This document shows, in pieces, positions 1 to 8,488 of a stretch of DNA of 64,000 nt (within the stretch, counting starts at the first letter, position 1; each line of letters starts with the position of its first letter). The notes under the pieces were generated by a model. The model saw only the letters and a list, made by a program, of their open reading frames with translations, was not told the origin of the DNA and made no database searches. Both the position numbers and the translations under genes were made by a program. Source of the DNA: Alkalihalobacillus pseudalcaliphilus (GTDB lineage: Bacteria > Bacillota > Bacilli > Bacillales > Bacillaceae_D); the NCBI GenBank assembly GCA_001038565.1, contig LFJO01000005.1, positions 344,764 through 408,763 on the forward strand, read 5' to 3'.

Positions 1-2
1 AT

Positions 3-92
3 GAAATCGGTGGTACCTTACATATTATAACGGTTCCAGAAAAAGGTACCCAAATTGAAGTAAAGATTCCAATCGCTTGGAGGGGAGAGTAA
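3..92 (+). CDS. liaS: C-terminal end of a LiaS/VraS-type sensor histidine kinase (partial)
   Basis: Only the last 29 codons are present. They read GGTLHIITVPEKGT, then a lysine-rich strand ending in IPIAWRGE, which is the usual end of the HATPase domain of NarL-type kinases. The stop TAA at 90-92 lies 2 bases before the next ATG. The LiaR-like regulator that follows makes a LiaS-type kinase the likely identity. This is inference from context, because no diagnostic kinase motif (H-box or N-box) is inside the window. Confidence 0.6.
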   Translation, partial: EIGGTLHIITVPEKGTQIEVKIPIAWRGE

Positions 93-94
93 AT

Positions 95-727
95 ATGATT
101 CGTGTTTTATTAGTCGATGATCATGAGATGGTTAGAATGGGGTTAAGTGCTTTTTTATCAACTCAATCTGATTTAGAAGTTGTTGGTGAGGCACCGAATG
201 GGGAAGAAGGGGTAAAAAAGGCACTTCAGTTAAAACCTGATGTCATATTAATGGATTTAGTTATGGAGAAAATGGACGGAATAGCGGCTACAGCTGCTAT
301 TACAAAAAAATTACCCACAGCAAAAATTATTGTACTAACAAGTTTTATTGATGACGAAAAAGTATATCCAGTTATTGAAGCGGGTGCTTTTAGCTATTTA
401 TTAAAAACATCTAATGCTCCAGAAATAGCGAGTGCGATTAGGGCGGCTGCAAAAGGTGAGGCTGTGGTCGAGGCGAAAGTGACCAATAAAATGATGACAA
501 GAATGCGGCAGGCAAAGGAAGAGAAATTACACGAACAATTAACACCAAGGGAATTAGACGTTTTACGGTTAATTGGTGACGGAAAAACCAATCAAGAAAT
601 TGCCGATATGTTGTACATAGGCATTAAAACGGTCAAAACTCATGTGAGTCACATATTAGATAAGTTACATTTAGATGATCGCACGCAAATTGCGATTTAT
701 GCCCATCGTCAAGGCTTAGTTCAATGA
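95..727 (+). CDS. liaR: LiaR/VraR-type response regulator
   Basis: A 210-aa NarL/FixJ-family response regulator. The receiver domain (about 1-120) has DD at 8-9, phospho-acceptor D54 in ILMDLVM, the T/S at 82-83 and K104 in YLLKTS. A LuxR-type helix-turn-helix follows at about 145-205 (LTPRELDVLRLIGDGKTNQE). The sequence closely follows B. subtilis LiaR, including the IRVLLVDDHEMVRMGL start. The family answers cell-wall antibiotics and envelope stress through a membrane kinase. ATG 95 was chosen over an upstream in-frame TTG at 77, because GGAGGGGAG at 79-87 is its Shine-Dalgarno. It is followed by a wall-synthesis enzyme but separated from it by a terminator. Confidence 0.85.
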   Translation: MIRVLLVDDHEMVRMGLSAFLSTQSDLEVVGEAPNGEEGVKKALQLKPDVILMDLVMEKMDGIAATAAITKKLPTAKIIVLTSFIDDEKVYPVIEAGAFSYLLKTSNAPEIASAIRAAAKGEAVVEAKVTNKMMTRMRQAKEEKLHEQLTPRELDVLRLIGDGKTNQEIADMLYIGIKTVKTHVSHILDKLHLDDRTQIAIYAHRQGLVQ

Positions 728-779
728 TGGGTCGAACTAAAGGTGAATGGATGATTATGAATAAGCCTTCCTTTTATTA

Positions 780-817
780 AGCAGAATGATTCCGAGACCG
801 GAGTGATTCTGCTTTTT
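780..817 (+). terminator. Intrinsic terminator after liaR
   Basis: AGCAGAAT pairs with ATTCTGCT, with a further inner stem TTCC/GGAG, followed by TTTTT. It ends the liaSR transcript before pbpF. Confidence 0.85.
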
Positions 818-913
818 GTTATTGTCGTCGTTTGATTAAAAATAAGTGAAACATTTTGATAGATTTGTCGTATATACATATACTAAAGAGTGAGGTTTGT
901 GAGGAGGGGTGTT

Positions 914-3061
914 ATGAAACGTAAACTATTCCTAGTGGGTTCTTTAGTCATGCTTACATTAATGATTGCCTTTATAAGCTATTTATTTATTATATTATTT
1001 GGAAATTATGCGATTGATGAGGAACAGCTACAATTTAATGAAACTAGTGTTATTGTTGATCAATCCGGAGAGACTATCAGTAAATTATTTATAGAGAATC
1101 GAGACGTTGTAACCATTGAACAGATTCCTGAACATATTAAGCATGCATTTGTAGCTGTAGAGGATGTGCGCTTTTATGAACATCATGGCTTTGACTTACG
1201 AGCTATTGGTCGTGCGCTGTATCGCGATATTTTAGCGGGTGCAAAGGTTGAAGGAGGTAGTACGTTAACACAGCAACTTGTGAAAAATGTCTATCTCTCT
1301 AATGAAAAGTCGTGGCTTAGAAAAACGAAAGAAGTTTTAATTGCCATTAATGTGGAAAGAAGATATAGCAAAGATGAGATATTGACGATGTATTTAAATA
1401 GTATTTATTTTGGTCACGGTAATTATGGGATCCAAACAGCTTCTCAATACTTTTTTAATAAAGATGTGAACGAATTAACTGTAGAAGAAGGGGCGTTACT
1501 TGCCTCTATTCCTAAGGCACCTTACCATTATTCGCCTGTAGTAGACAAAGAAAAAAGTGGGGAGCGAAGAAACCTGGTATTAGCTTTAATGGCCCAGCAC
1601 GGGTTTATTTCTGACAAAGAAAAAGAGAAACATCAGGCTGCTGAGATTCGTTTGGATATTCAGGAAAGCGAAGAACAACAAGCTTATTATACGTACCTCG
1701 ATATGGTTATTGCTGAAGCCAGTGAAAAATATAATATTACTAGTGAGGAATTACTCACAAATGGTTATCAGATTGTTGCACCGATTGATCAAACTCTTCA
1801 AAAACAAGCGTATCAAGTCATCCAAGATGAAAGGTACTACCCAGAAGGAAGCACGGACGCAGAAAGTGCTTTTGTCTTGATGGATACTGAAACGGGTGGG
1901 GTACTGGCTGTTCAAGGTGGTAAGGAATATGTACGCCTTGGCTTGAACAGGGTTAACGTAAAGAGGCAACCTGGTTCTACTTTAAAGCCCTTATCTGTAT
2001 ACGCACCCGTTATGGAAAAAGGGGATTACCATCCATATTCTCTCGTCAATGATGAAGAAATGACATTTGCAGGAGGGTATGCGCCGAAAAATGCAGGTGG
2101 TATATACCGAGGAGAAATTACGGTCTATGAGGCTTTAACACACTCAAGTAATGTACCAGCAGTTTGGTTGTTAAATGATATGGGAATTGATACGTCATTG
2201 GATTATTTACAGAAATTTGGTTTTCATATCGATGAACGTCAATTAGGCATTGCTTTAGGAGGTTTGAATGAAGGAGTTACTCCATTCGAGTTAACAAAGG
2301 CTTATCGAGCATTTGCTGCTGAAGGTAAAATCATTGAACCTTATTTTATCGAAAAAATTTATGACTCAGGTGGACATTTGATTGCGGAGAATAAATCTGA
2401 AGAAAAGGAAGTCATAAGTGAACAGACGGCTTGGGATATGACTCGTATGCTTGAATCGGTCGTGGAGCAAGGAACAGGAACAGCTGGCTTCTCTCAGAAC
2501 TCATTAGCGGGGAAAACTGGGACGACTTCTTTTGAAGGTGTGAGTGGTGGAACGAGAGATGCTTGGTTTGTCGGTTATAATCAAGAGGTTGTTGGAGCGA
2601 TGTGGCTGGGATATGACCGAACAACAGAGGACTCGTATTTAACAGGCGGGAGTTCTTATCCGACTAAAATGTTTAAGGAAATCCTTAATGAATCTCCTAG
2701 TCATTTTCAGCAGGTTGCTTGGAGGGTACCTAGTACCGTTGACGATCTTGAACCTCCTGTAAAACTACCAGAGGTAAATGATTTAGTGGCAATTCAATCT
2801 TTTGGTGGTGAAGGGCTAGTGAGTGTGGCATTATCGTGGAGTGCTTCAGAAGATAGTCGCGTTCAATATCGCGTGTATGAGGTGAACGGCGAGGAAAGAA
2901 CGTTATTGTCTACGGTTGTCGGTGGCAATTTCTATTATCAACCAAAGTTGAATATTTTTTCGACAAGTCACTATGAGGTTGTTCCTTATGATTCCCTCAC
3001 ACATCAGGAAGGAACCCGTTCTAATATAGCTGCATCCGAGTTTAAGTTTGGATTTCATTAA
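914..3061 (+). CDS. pbpF: Class A penicillin-binding protein (PBP2c-like)
   Basis: A 715-aa bifunctional peptidoglycan glycosyltransferase/transpeptidase anchored by one N-terminal membrane segment (about 8-30). The glycosyltransferase domain holds EDVRFYEHHG (catalytic E83) and GGSTLTQQLVKN at 114-125. The transpeptidase domain has the SxxK serine in GSTLKP (S355, K358), SSN at 411-413 and KTGTT at 534-538. A short beta-rich tail follows. Length matches B. subtilis PbpF (714 aa), and pbpF also precedes hemEHY there. ATG 914 with GAGGAGG at 901-907 is preferred to an in-frame GTG at 890 that lies upstream of that site. In B. subtilis PbpF acts mainly in spore-wall synthesis; that role here is inferred. 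Confidence 0.88.
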   Translation: MKRKLFLVGSLVMLTLMIAFISYLFIILFGNYAIDEEQLQFNETSVIVDQSGETISKLFIENRDVVTIEQIPEHIKHAFVAVEDVRFYEHHGFDLRAIGRALYRDILAGAKVEGGSTLTQQLVKNVYLSNEKSWLRKTKEVLIAINVERRYSKDEILTMYLNSIYFGHGNYGIQTASQYFFNKDVNELTVEEGALLASIPKAPYHYSPVVDKEKSGERRNLVLALMAQHGFISDKEKEKHQAAEIRLDIQESEEQQAYYTYLDMVIAEASEKYNITSEELLTNGYQIVAPIDQTLQKQAYQVIQDERYYPEGSTDAESAFVLMDTETGGVLAVQGGKEYVRLGLNRVNVKRQPGSTLKPLSVYAPVMEKGDYHPYSLVNDEEMTFAGGYAPKNAGGIYRGEITVYEALTHSSNVPAVWLLNDMGIDTSLDYLQKFGFHIDERQLGIALGGLNEGVTPFELTKAYRAFAAEGKIIEPYFIEKIYDSGGHLIAENKSEEKEVISEQTAWDMTRMLESVVEQGTGTAGFSQNSLAGKTGTTSFEGVSGGTRDAWFVGYNQEVVGAMWLGYDRTTEDSYLTGGSSYPTKMFKEILNESPSHFQQVAWRVPSTVDDLEPPVKLPEVNDLVAIQSFGGEGLVSVALSWSASEDSRVQYRVYEVNGEERTLLSTVVGGNFYYQPKLNIFSTSHYEVVPYDSLTHQEGTRSNIAASEFKFGFH

Positions 3062-3067
3062 GAAGAA

Positions 3068-3098
3068 ACAGGTATGAGTCGGGGCTCATACCTGTTTT
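3068..3098 (+). terminator. Intrinsic terminator after pbpF
   Basis: A perfect 11-bp stem ACAGGTATGAG/CTCATACCTGT with a 6-base loop, then TTTT. The T-tract runs into TTTTGTATG, the end motif of the TATGAAAG repeat family seen elsewhere in the window. Confidence 0.9.
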
Positions 3099-3160
3099 GT
3101 ATGTAGGTGTACTAAAGATAATATATGCATCTTCCATGATCGCTGCGTGAGTCGGCCACC

Positions 3161-3221
3161 CCATTCCCTACGCCACCAACAAAGATGAAAGTCATCTATC
3201 ACCATCTCAACGTTCCATAAT
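3161..3221 (-). repeat. TATGAAAG-family dispersed repeat, partial copy with conserved junction
   Basis: Reads CCATTCCCTACGCCACCAAC then AAAGATGAAAGTCATC, nearly matching 39176-39211 and the reverse complement of copies at 20700, 21240 and 45682. The 30 bases after it (CATCTATC, then CAACTTAACG-like) are also shared with the 39 kb locus. At both places they lead into a 52-bp hairpin array. No gene lies in 3099-4260; apart from this copy, the array and the hemE promoter I see nothing else. Confidence 0.7.
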
Positions 3222-3909
3222 GTTTGTGTAGATGCTGGGTCGGGATGACGGAGTATCTACACAAAGAGAAGGTTAATGTGCAGATACGGAGCCCGAATCA
3301 TGGAGTATCTGCACAAAGAGGTGGTTAATGTGTAGATAAGGAGTCCAACCCAAGGAGTATCTGCACAAAGAGGTGGTTAATGTGCAGATAAGGAGGCAAA
3401 ACCTTGGAGTATCTGCACAAAGAGGTGGTTAATGTGCAGATAAGGAGTCCAACCCAAGGAGTATCTGCGCACAAAGAGAGGGTTAATGTGCAGATAAGGA
3501 GCCCGAATCATGGAGTATCTGCACAAAGAGAGGGTTAATGTGCAGATAAGGAGCCCGAATCATGGAGTATCTGCACAAAGAGGTGGTTAATGTGCAGATA
3601 CTGAGGCAAAACCTTAGAGTATCTGCACAAAGGGGTGGTTAATGTGCAGATACTGAGGCAAAACCTTGGAGTATCTGCACAAAGGGGTGGTTAATGTGTA
3701 GATAAGAAGTCCAAATCATGGAGTATCTGCACAAAGGAGTGGTTAATGTGCAGATACTGAGGCAAAACCTTGGAGTATCTGCACAAAGGGGTGGTTAATG
3801 TGTAGATAAGGAGTCCAACCCAAGGAGTATCTGCACAAAGGGGCGGTTAATGTGTAGATACGGAGCCCAAATCATGGAGTATCTGCACAAAGGGGTCATT
3901 CATGTGTAA
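3222..3909 (+). repeat. Tandem array of about 13 hairpin units, 52-bp period (family A, array 1)
   Basis: Each unit is a 10-bp inverted repeat TGTGCAGATA ... TATCTGCACA around a 19-base loop, joined by a 13-base linker of the type AAGAGGTGGTTAA. The total is 52 bp, for example 3381-3432. Thirteen right arms can be counted between 3253 and 3890, a few at 53-55 bp spacing. Three loop types recur in mixed order: GGAGCCCGAATCATGGAG, GGAGTCCAACCCAAGGAG and GAGGCAAAACCTTGGAG. The period is not a multiple of three and no ORF runs through. Some arms carry TGTGTAGATA, so drift is visible. Confidence 0.95.
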
Positions 3910-4047
3910 GTAGGGTATCGTTTGTTATAGCGGTGCTTTTATGGCTTTTGATTGGATGTTTTTATTTTCTTTTTTTGGATAAAATAATAGAGTTGGAAAA
4001 AATTACGAGCGAATATTTCCTTTTTATAGGAGGACTTTGCATATCAA

Positions 4048-4076
4048 TTCACAAACTTCTTTTAATCGTCTAAAAT
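4048..4076 (+). promoter_or_regulatory. Probable sigma-A promoter of hemEHY
   Basis: TTCACA, 17 bp, TAAAAT; each hexamer is 5 of 6 to consensus. The predicted start is near 4083, giving a leader of about 178 nt before hemE. Confidence 0.55.
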
Positions 4077-4078
4077 AG

Positions 4079-4091
4079 AATAATCATTATT
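4079..4091. promoter_or_regulatory. Fur/PerR-like palindrome at the hemE promoter
   Basis: AATAATCATTATT is a perfect 6-1-6 palindrome immediately downstream of the -10 and over the predicted start. It resembles the 7-1-7 boxes of Fur-family regulators, of which PerR and Fur control haem and iron genes in Bacillus. Which regulator binds is inference. Confidence 0.45.
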
Positions 4092-4260
4092 AATAAAGAA
4101 TGAGTAAAAACGGAACAATTTATGACAGTTCGCGAAAAGACTATACAAGCTTGGCTTAGAACTTTATAGTAGTACATGTTGAAAGTTTTTTGTCGGTTAC
4201 GAACGAATGATAGTCGTTCGAACATAGTAAATTGTACATAGTGCTGCAAATGATTAAGGG

Positions 4261-5322
4261 ATGGTGTTTGTTTTGGAGAAAACGTTTAATGATTCATTTT
4301 TAAAAGCCTGTTTAGGTCAAGAACATGACCGTGTACCTGTATGGTATATGAGACAAGCAGGGCGCTCACAGCCAGAATATCGCAAAATTAAAGAGACGCA
4401 TTCACTTTTTGATATTACTCATGATCCTGAGCTTTGTGCGTACGTGACAAAGCTACCTGTTGATCAATATGATAATGACGCGGCGATTCTTTATAAAGAT
4501 ATCATGACGCCATTACCAGCAATAGGTGTTGATGTGGAAATCAAAGCTGGAGTTGGTCCAGTTATTTATAATCCAATTACTTCTAAGGCTGATGTAGAGC
4601 GACTTGGAGAAATTTCACCTGAGCAGGATGTACCTTATGTTCTTGAGACGATTAAGCTTCTCCGTGAACAATTAACGGTTCCTTTAATTAGCTTTGCAGG
4701 TGCACCTTTTACAACAGCAAGTTATATGATTGAAGGAGGCCCATCGAAAAACTACCATAAAATGAAAGCTTTTATGTATGGACAACCAGATGCTTGGTTT
4801 TTATTGATGGACAAATTAGCAGATACCACAATTACATATGTGAAGGCTCAAATTAAGGCTGGAGCACAGGCGATTCAAATTTTTGATTCATGGGTAGGAA
4901 CTCTAAATGTTGCGGATTATCGGAAATATGTGAAGCCCGTGATGGAACGTATTTTCCGTGAGTTGAGGGAAGAGAATGTGCCTTTAATTACATTTGGTGT
5001 TGGTGCAAGTCATTTAGCTAATGAGTGGAATGATTTACCGGTTGATGTCGTTGGACTTGACTGGAGATTATCGATTGATGAAGCAAGACAGCGCGGTATC
5101 AAAAAAACGGTGCAAGGAAATTTAGATCCAGCTATTTTATTATCAAATTGGTCAGTGATTGAAGCGAAAACAAAAGAGATCTTAGACCAAGGGATGAAAA
5201 CGCCTAACTTTATTTTTAACTTAGGACACGGAGTTACCCCGGAAATTAGTCCGGACACGCTTAAGAAATTAACAGCATTTGTTCATGATTATTCCCAAAA
5301 TAATAAGAGAGTTACCTATTGA
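4261..5322 (+). CDS. hemE: Uroporphyrinogen III decarboxylase
   Basis: A 353-aa cytosolic enzyme that removes four acetate carboxyls of uroporphyrinogen III to give coproporphyrinogen III. The signature [16 protein letters not shown] is at about 21-36, with further family motifs [21 protein letters not shown] and FNLGHGV near the C-terminus. Length equals B. subtilis HemE. The start is uncertain: ATG 4261 directly abuts AAGGG, whereas an in-frame TTG at 4273 has AAGGGATGG (4256-4264) at a better distance and also fits the family N-terminus. It is first gene of a tight hemE-hemH-hemY operon, and its stop overlaps the Shine-Dalgarno region of hemH. Confidence 0.95.
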   Translation: MVFVLEKTFNDSFLKACLGQEHDRVPVWYMRQAGRSQPEYRKIKETHSLFDITHDPELCAYVTKLPVDQYDNDAAILYKDIMTPLPAIGVDVEIKAGVGPVIYNPITSKADVERLGEISPEQDVPYVLETIKLLREQLTVPLISFAGAPFTTASYMIEGGPSKNYHKMKAFMYGQPDAWFLLMDKLADTTITYVKAQIKAGAQAIQIFDSWVGTLNVADYRKYVKPVMERIFRELREENVPLITFGVGASHLANEWNDLPVDVVGLDWRLSIDEARQRGIKKTVQGNLDPAILLSNWSVIEAKTKEILDQGMKTPNFIFNLGHGVTPEISPDTLKKLTAFVHDYSQNNKRVTY

Positions 5323-5339
5323 AGGAGATGAGTTTCATC

Positions 5340-6269
5340 ATGAAGAAGAAAACAGGTTTATTAGTTATGGCATACGGAACACCTCGAAAAAAAGAGGAAA
5401 TTGAACCGTATTATACCCATATTCGTCACGGACGCAAGCCTTCAGAAGAAGCACTTCAAGACTTAACGGATCGTTATGAGGCGATTGGTGGCACAAGTCC
5501 GCTTGCAAAAATTACGGAAGAGCAAGCGTCTAACCTTGAACAACATTTAAATGAAATCTTTGAAGACCGTGAATTTAAAGCTTATTTAGGTCTTAAACAT
5601 ATCGATCCTTTTATTGAAGATGCTGTTGCAAGTATGAAAGCAGATGGTATTGAAGAAGCGGTAAGTATTGTATTGGCTCCTCATTTTTCAACATTTAGTG
5701 TGAAATCCTATAATGGTAGAGCAAAAGAAGAATCAGAGAAAATGAATGGTCCTGTGATTCATAGTGTCGAAAGTTGGTACAAAGAGCCAAAGTTTATTCA
5801 ATACTGGTCTGATCAAGTGAAGCAAACGATGGAAAAAGTATCAAAGAAAGATAATACATGTGTTATTTTCTCTGCCCATAGCTTACCTGAAAAAATTATT
5901 CAACAAGGAGATCCTTACCCGGAACAGTTGCAAGAGACGGCAGACTTAATTGCAAAAGAATCAGGTATTACGAATTATGCAGTTGGTTGGCAAAGTGAAG
6001 GGAATACACCAGAACCTTGGTTAGGACCTGACGTGCAGGATTTAACAAAAGATTTATATGAAAAGCATGGATATTCTGCAATGGTTTATTGCCCAGTAGG
6101 GTTTGTAGCGGATCATCTGGAAGTGCTTTATGATAATGACTATGAATGTAAGGTTGTAACAGATGAGCTAGGCATTGATTATTATCGACCTGAAATGCCG
6201 AATGCCAAGCCAGAATTTATTGATTGTCTCGCTACTGTTATTGAAAAAAAATTAGCGGAGCAAGCGTAA
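5340..6269 (+). CDS. hemH: Coproporphyrin III ferrochelatase
   Basis: A 309-aa enzyme that inserts Fe2+ into coproporphyrin III (the Gram-positive pathway) or protoporphyrin IX. Motifs: [10 protein letters not shown] at the N-terminus, SAHSLPEKI with the metal-site histidine near 183, and [21 protein letters not shown] 5340 is preferred over TTG 5319 and ATG 5328, since AAGGAGATGA at 5322-5331 is a near-perfect ribosome site 8 bases before it and the family starts at this point. The stop TAA shares a base with the hemY ATG (TAATG), so translation is probably coupled. Confidence 0.95.
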   Translation: MKKKTGLLVMAYGTPRKKEEIEPYYTHIRHGRKPSEEALQDLTDRYEAIGGTSPLAKITEEQASNLEQHLNEIFEDREFKAYLGLKHIDPFIEDAVASMKADGIEEAVSIVLAPHFSTFSVKSYNGRAKEESEKMNGPVIHSVESWYKEPKFIQYWSDQVKQTMEKVSKKDNTCVIFSAHSLPEKIIQQGDPYPEQLQETADLIAKESGITNYAVGWQSEGNTPEPWLGPDVQDLTKDLYEKHGYSAMVYCPVGFVADHLEVLYDNDYECKVVTDELGIDYYRPEMPNAKPEFIDCLATVIEKKLAEQA

Positions 6270-7687
6270 TGAGTGCTACGAGTAAAAAAGTAGCAATTAT
6301 TGGCGGCGGCATAACCGGACTAGCAGCGGCACATTGTTTACAATCCGCATTAAATCAACAAGAGTTATCATTGGACTATGATGTTTTTGAAGCATCTGAT
6401 CAGTTTGGAGGCAAAATTCAAACCTTTACGGAGAATGGCTTTGTGATCGAACGTGGTCCTGATTCGTATTTAGCTAGAAAAACGAGTATGACGAGTTTAG
6501 CCGAAGCTGTTGGTTTGGCTGATGACCTCATTTACAATGAAACAGGTCAAGCTTTTATACTCAAGGGAAGGAAATTGGAGCCCATTCCAAAGGGAGCTGT
6601 GATGGGGATTCCCACAAAATTTGGTCCATTTGTTGAATCAAAACTTCTTAGTCCTTTAGGTAAAGCGAGAGTACTTGCTGATTATTTTTTACCGAAGACA
6701 ACTTCAGAAGATGAAGATGTCTCAGCTGGTTATTTTTTTAGAAAGAGACTTGGGAATGAAGCTGTTGATTATTTAATCGAGCCACTCTTATCAGGTATTT
6801 ATGCGGGTGATATGAATCGGTTAAGCTTAAAGGCTACCTTTCCGCAGTTTCAACAACTTGAAAAAAGTCATCGTAGCCTTATGAAAGGAACGAAGATTAA
6901 CCAAGAGAAAGCAAAGGTTAAACTAGCGGATCAGCAAGGTAAAAAGAAAGGAAACTTTTTAACGTTTCGTCATGGATTAGAATCGTTTGTTTCAGCGATT
7001 GTCAGCCACTTGCCTGCCGAAAAGTTACATGTGAATCGTCCACTTACGTCGATTGTTAAGAAGAAAGATGGTTATCAATTAACTTTTGAAAATGGTCGTA
7101 AGCTAGACTACGATAATGTGATTGTTACAACACCGCCACACCAAACTGGACAGTTGCTCCAAGGTTATAAGGAGTTTGATTATTTACGTGAAATGGAGCT
7201 CTCAACTACCGCAACTGTTGCACTTGCCTATCGGAAAGAAGATGTGAGTAATCCTTTTGATGGTACAGGGTTTGTCGTTTCGAAAAAAAATGATGTATCC
7301 ATTACGGCTTGTACATGGACTGATAAAAAGTGGCCACATACAACGCCAGAAGGTTATACTCTTTTGAGGTGTTATGTCGGTCGTTACGGTGATTCAGAGA
7401 TAGTTCACCGCTCGGATGGAGACATTGTCAAGAGTGTGCTAGCTGATTTAGAGCTTGTCATGAATATGAAAGCAGAGCCTCTATTCTTTAAAGTTACAAG
7501 ATGGCATGAGGCTATGCCACAATATCAAGTCGGTCATCCTTATAAAATTGAAAAGCTGAAGGAAGATTTACATAAAAAGTTTAGTGGTTTATATGTTGCG
7601 GGTGCAGCAATAGCAGGTGTAGGTCTTCCAGATTGTATTGATCAAGGAGAAGCGGCGGTTAAAGATATTCTTTTGAAGTATCACTAA
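6269..7687 (+). CDS. hemY: Coproporphyrinogen III oxidase (protoporphyrinogen oxidase family)
   Basis: A 472-aa FAD-dependent oxidase of the HemY/HemG family that oxidises coproporphyrinogen III to coproporphyrin III in Gram-positive bacteria. An N-terminal dinucleotide fold IIGGGITGLAAAH is followed by FGGKIQTF and ERGPDSYL. A C-terminal FAD motif GLYVAGAAIAGVGLPDC sits at about 441-457. It overlaps hemH by 1 base and is the last gene of the operon. Length is typical (B. subtilis 470 aa). Confidence 0.95.
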   Translation: MSATSKKVAIIGGGITGLAAAHCLQSALNQQELSLDYDVFEASDQFGGKIQTFTENGFVIERGPDSYLARKTSMTSLAEAVGLADDLIYNETGQAFILKGRKLEPIPKGAVMGIPTKFGPFVESKLLSPLGKARVLADYFLPKTTSEDEDVSAGYFFRKRLGNEAVDYLIEPLLSGIYAGDMNRLSLKATFPQFQQLEKSHRSLMKGTKINQEKAKVKLADQQGKKKGNFLTFRHGLESFVSAIVSHLPAEKLHVNRPLTSIVKKKDGYQLTFENGRKLDYDNVIVTTPPHQTGQLLQGYKEFDYLREMELSTTATVALAYRKEDVSNPFDGTGFVVSKKNDVSITACTWTDKKWPHTTPEGYTLLRCYVGRYGDSEIVHRSDGDIVKSVLADLELVMNMKAEPLFFKVTRWHEAMPQYQVGHPYKIEKLKEDLHKKFSGLYVAGAAIAGVGLPDCIDQGEAAVKDILLKYH

Positions 7688-7753
7688 TTAATCATGAGCC
7701 TGATAGGTCTGTCATGCAGGATAGGCATTCTACGTATCTGAGAAAATCTTTTT

Positions 7754-7793
7754 AGGATAGGGTAATCGTGCAAACGATATCCTATCCTTACTT
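7754..7793 (+). terminator. Probable terminator after hemY
   Basis: AGGATAGG pairs with CCTATCCT and an inner ATCGT pairs with ACGAT. The following T-tract is weak (TACTTTAT). The gap 7688-7929 is also where gene order departs from B. subtilis. Confidence 0.6.
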
Positions 7794-7929
7794 TATGGCT
7801 ATAGGTTGGTTATTAAAGGATGGAGAATTGCGGGTGTTTTCTCTCGTGTTTGTTTTGCACAAACGGTGTCTTTCCTTAAGCACTTTGTGTTATGATGGAT
7901 ACAATGTATTTTTATAAAGATAAGGGGTT

Positions 7930-8487
7930 ATGAATATGACGAAAGAAATAAATGTAATAGAAGCACTTCGTCATAATCGTCATGATTGGTTAAATGTGAT
8001 GCAACTAGTTAAAACCAATTTAGCTTTAGGAAATTACGAAAGGATTGAGGAATTAATACAACAGACGGTACAAACATGTGTCAATGAATCAAAGCTTTCA
8101 AGTTTAGGAATTCCTAAAGTTGCAACAAAATTGTTGACGTATAATTGGTTATATGGAAAAGAGAGTTCTTTACATGTCGAAGTGAATGTTGCTGGTAATG
8201 AAGCAAATCTAAATAAACGTGAAGACTTGATAGATGGGCTTGTAACAGAGTTACTTTCATCATTTTCTAAATATAGTGATTGGCGGACAGAAAATCATTT
8301 ATTAATTACGTTTGTTTTGAATGAGAGCTGTTGTGAATTACTTTTTCAGTACGAAGGTGACCTTCAAGTAAGTTCAGAGAATCTCTTCGTATTTGATCAT
8401 GGAAATGAGTTTAAAATAGAGATAGTGGAATGGCAGCGTGATACATGCTTATTAAGGGTGCAGCTGCCCATTAATAGAGGTGAATGA
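7930..8487 (+). CDS. spo0B: Spo0B sporulation phosphotransferase
   Basis: A 185-aa protein that relays phosphate from Spo0F to Spo0A in the sporulation phosphorelay. The motif [10 protein letters not shown] near the N-terminus carries the phospho-accepting histidine, here H18. It is followed by the helical-hairpin consensus [17 protein letters not shown] and [11 protein letters not shown] degenerate kinase-like alpha/beta domain without ATP-binding motifs completes it, as expected for Spo0B. AAGGGG at 7922-7927 supports ATG 7930. The stop lies 1 base before the obg ATG, so the two are co-translated as in B. subtilis. The usual upstream rplU-rpmA cluster is absent. Confidence 0.9.
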   Translation: MNMTKEINVIEALRHNRHDWLNVMQLVKTNLALGNYERIEELIQQTVQTCVNESKLSSLGIPKVATKLLTYNWLYGKESSLHVEVNVAGNEANLNKREDLIDGLVTELLSSFSKYSDWRTENHLLITFVLNESCCELLFQYEGDLQVSSENLFVFDHGNEFKIEIVEWQRDTCLLRVQLPINRGE

Positions 8488-8488
8488 A

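Noticed and set aside
3222-3909. CRISPR array reading of the 52-bp repeats
   Set aside because: The variable parts are only 19 bases, recur in a few types, and lie inside hairpin loops rather than being unique spacers. The conserved part is split into inverted arms, and no cas gene is in the window.
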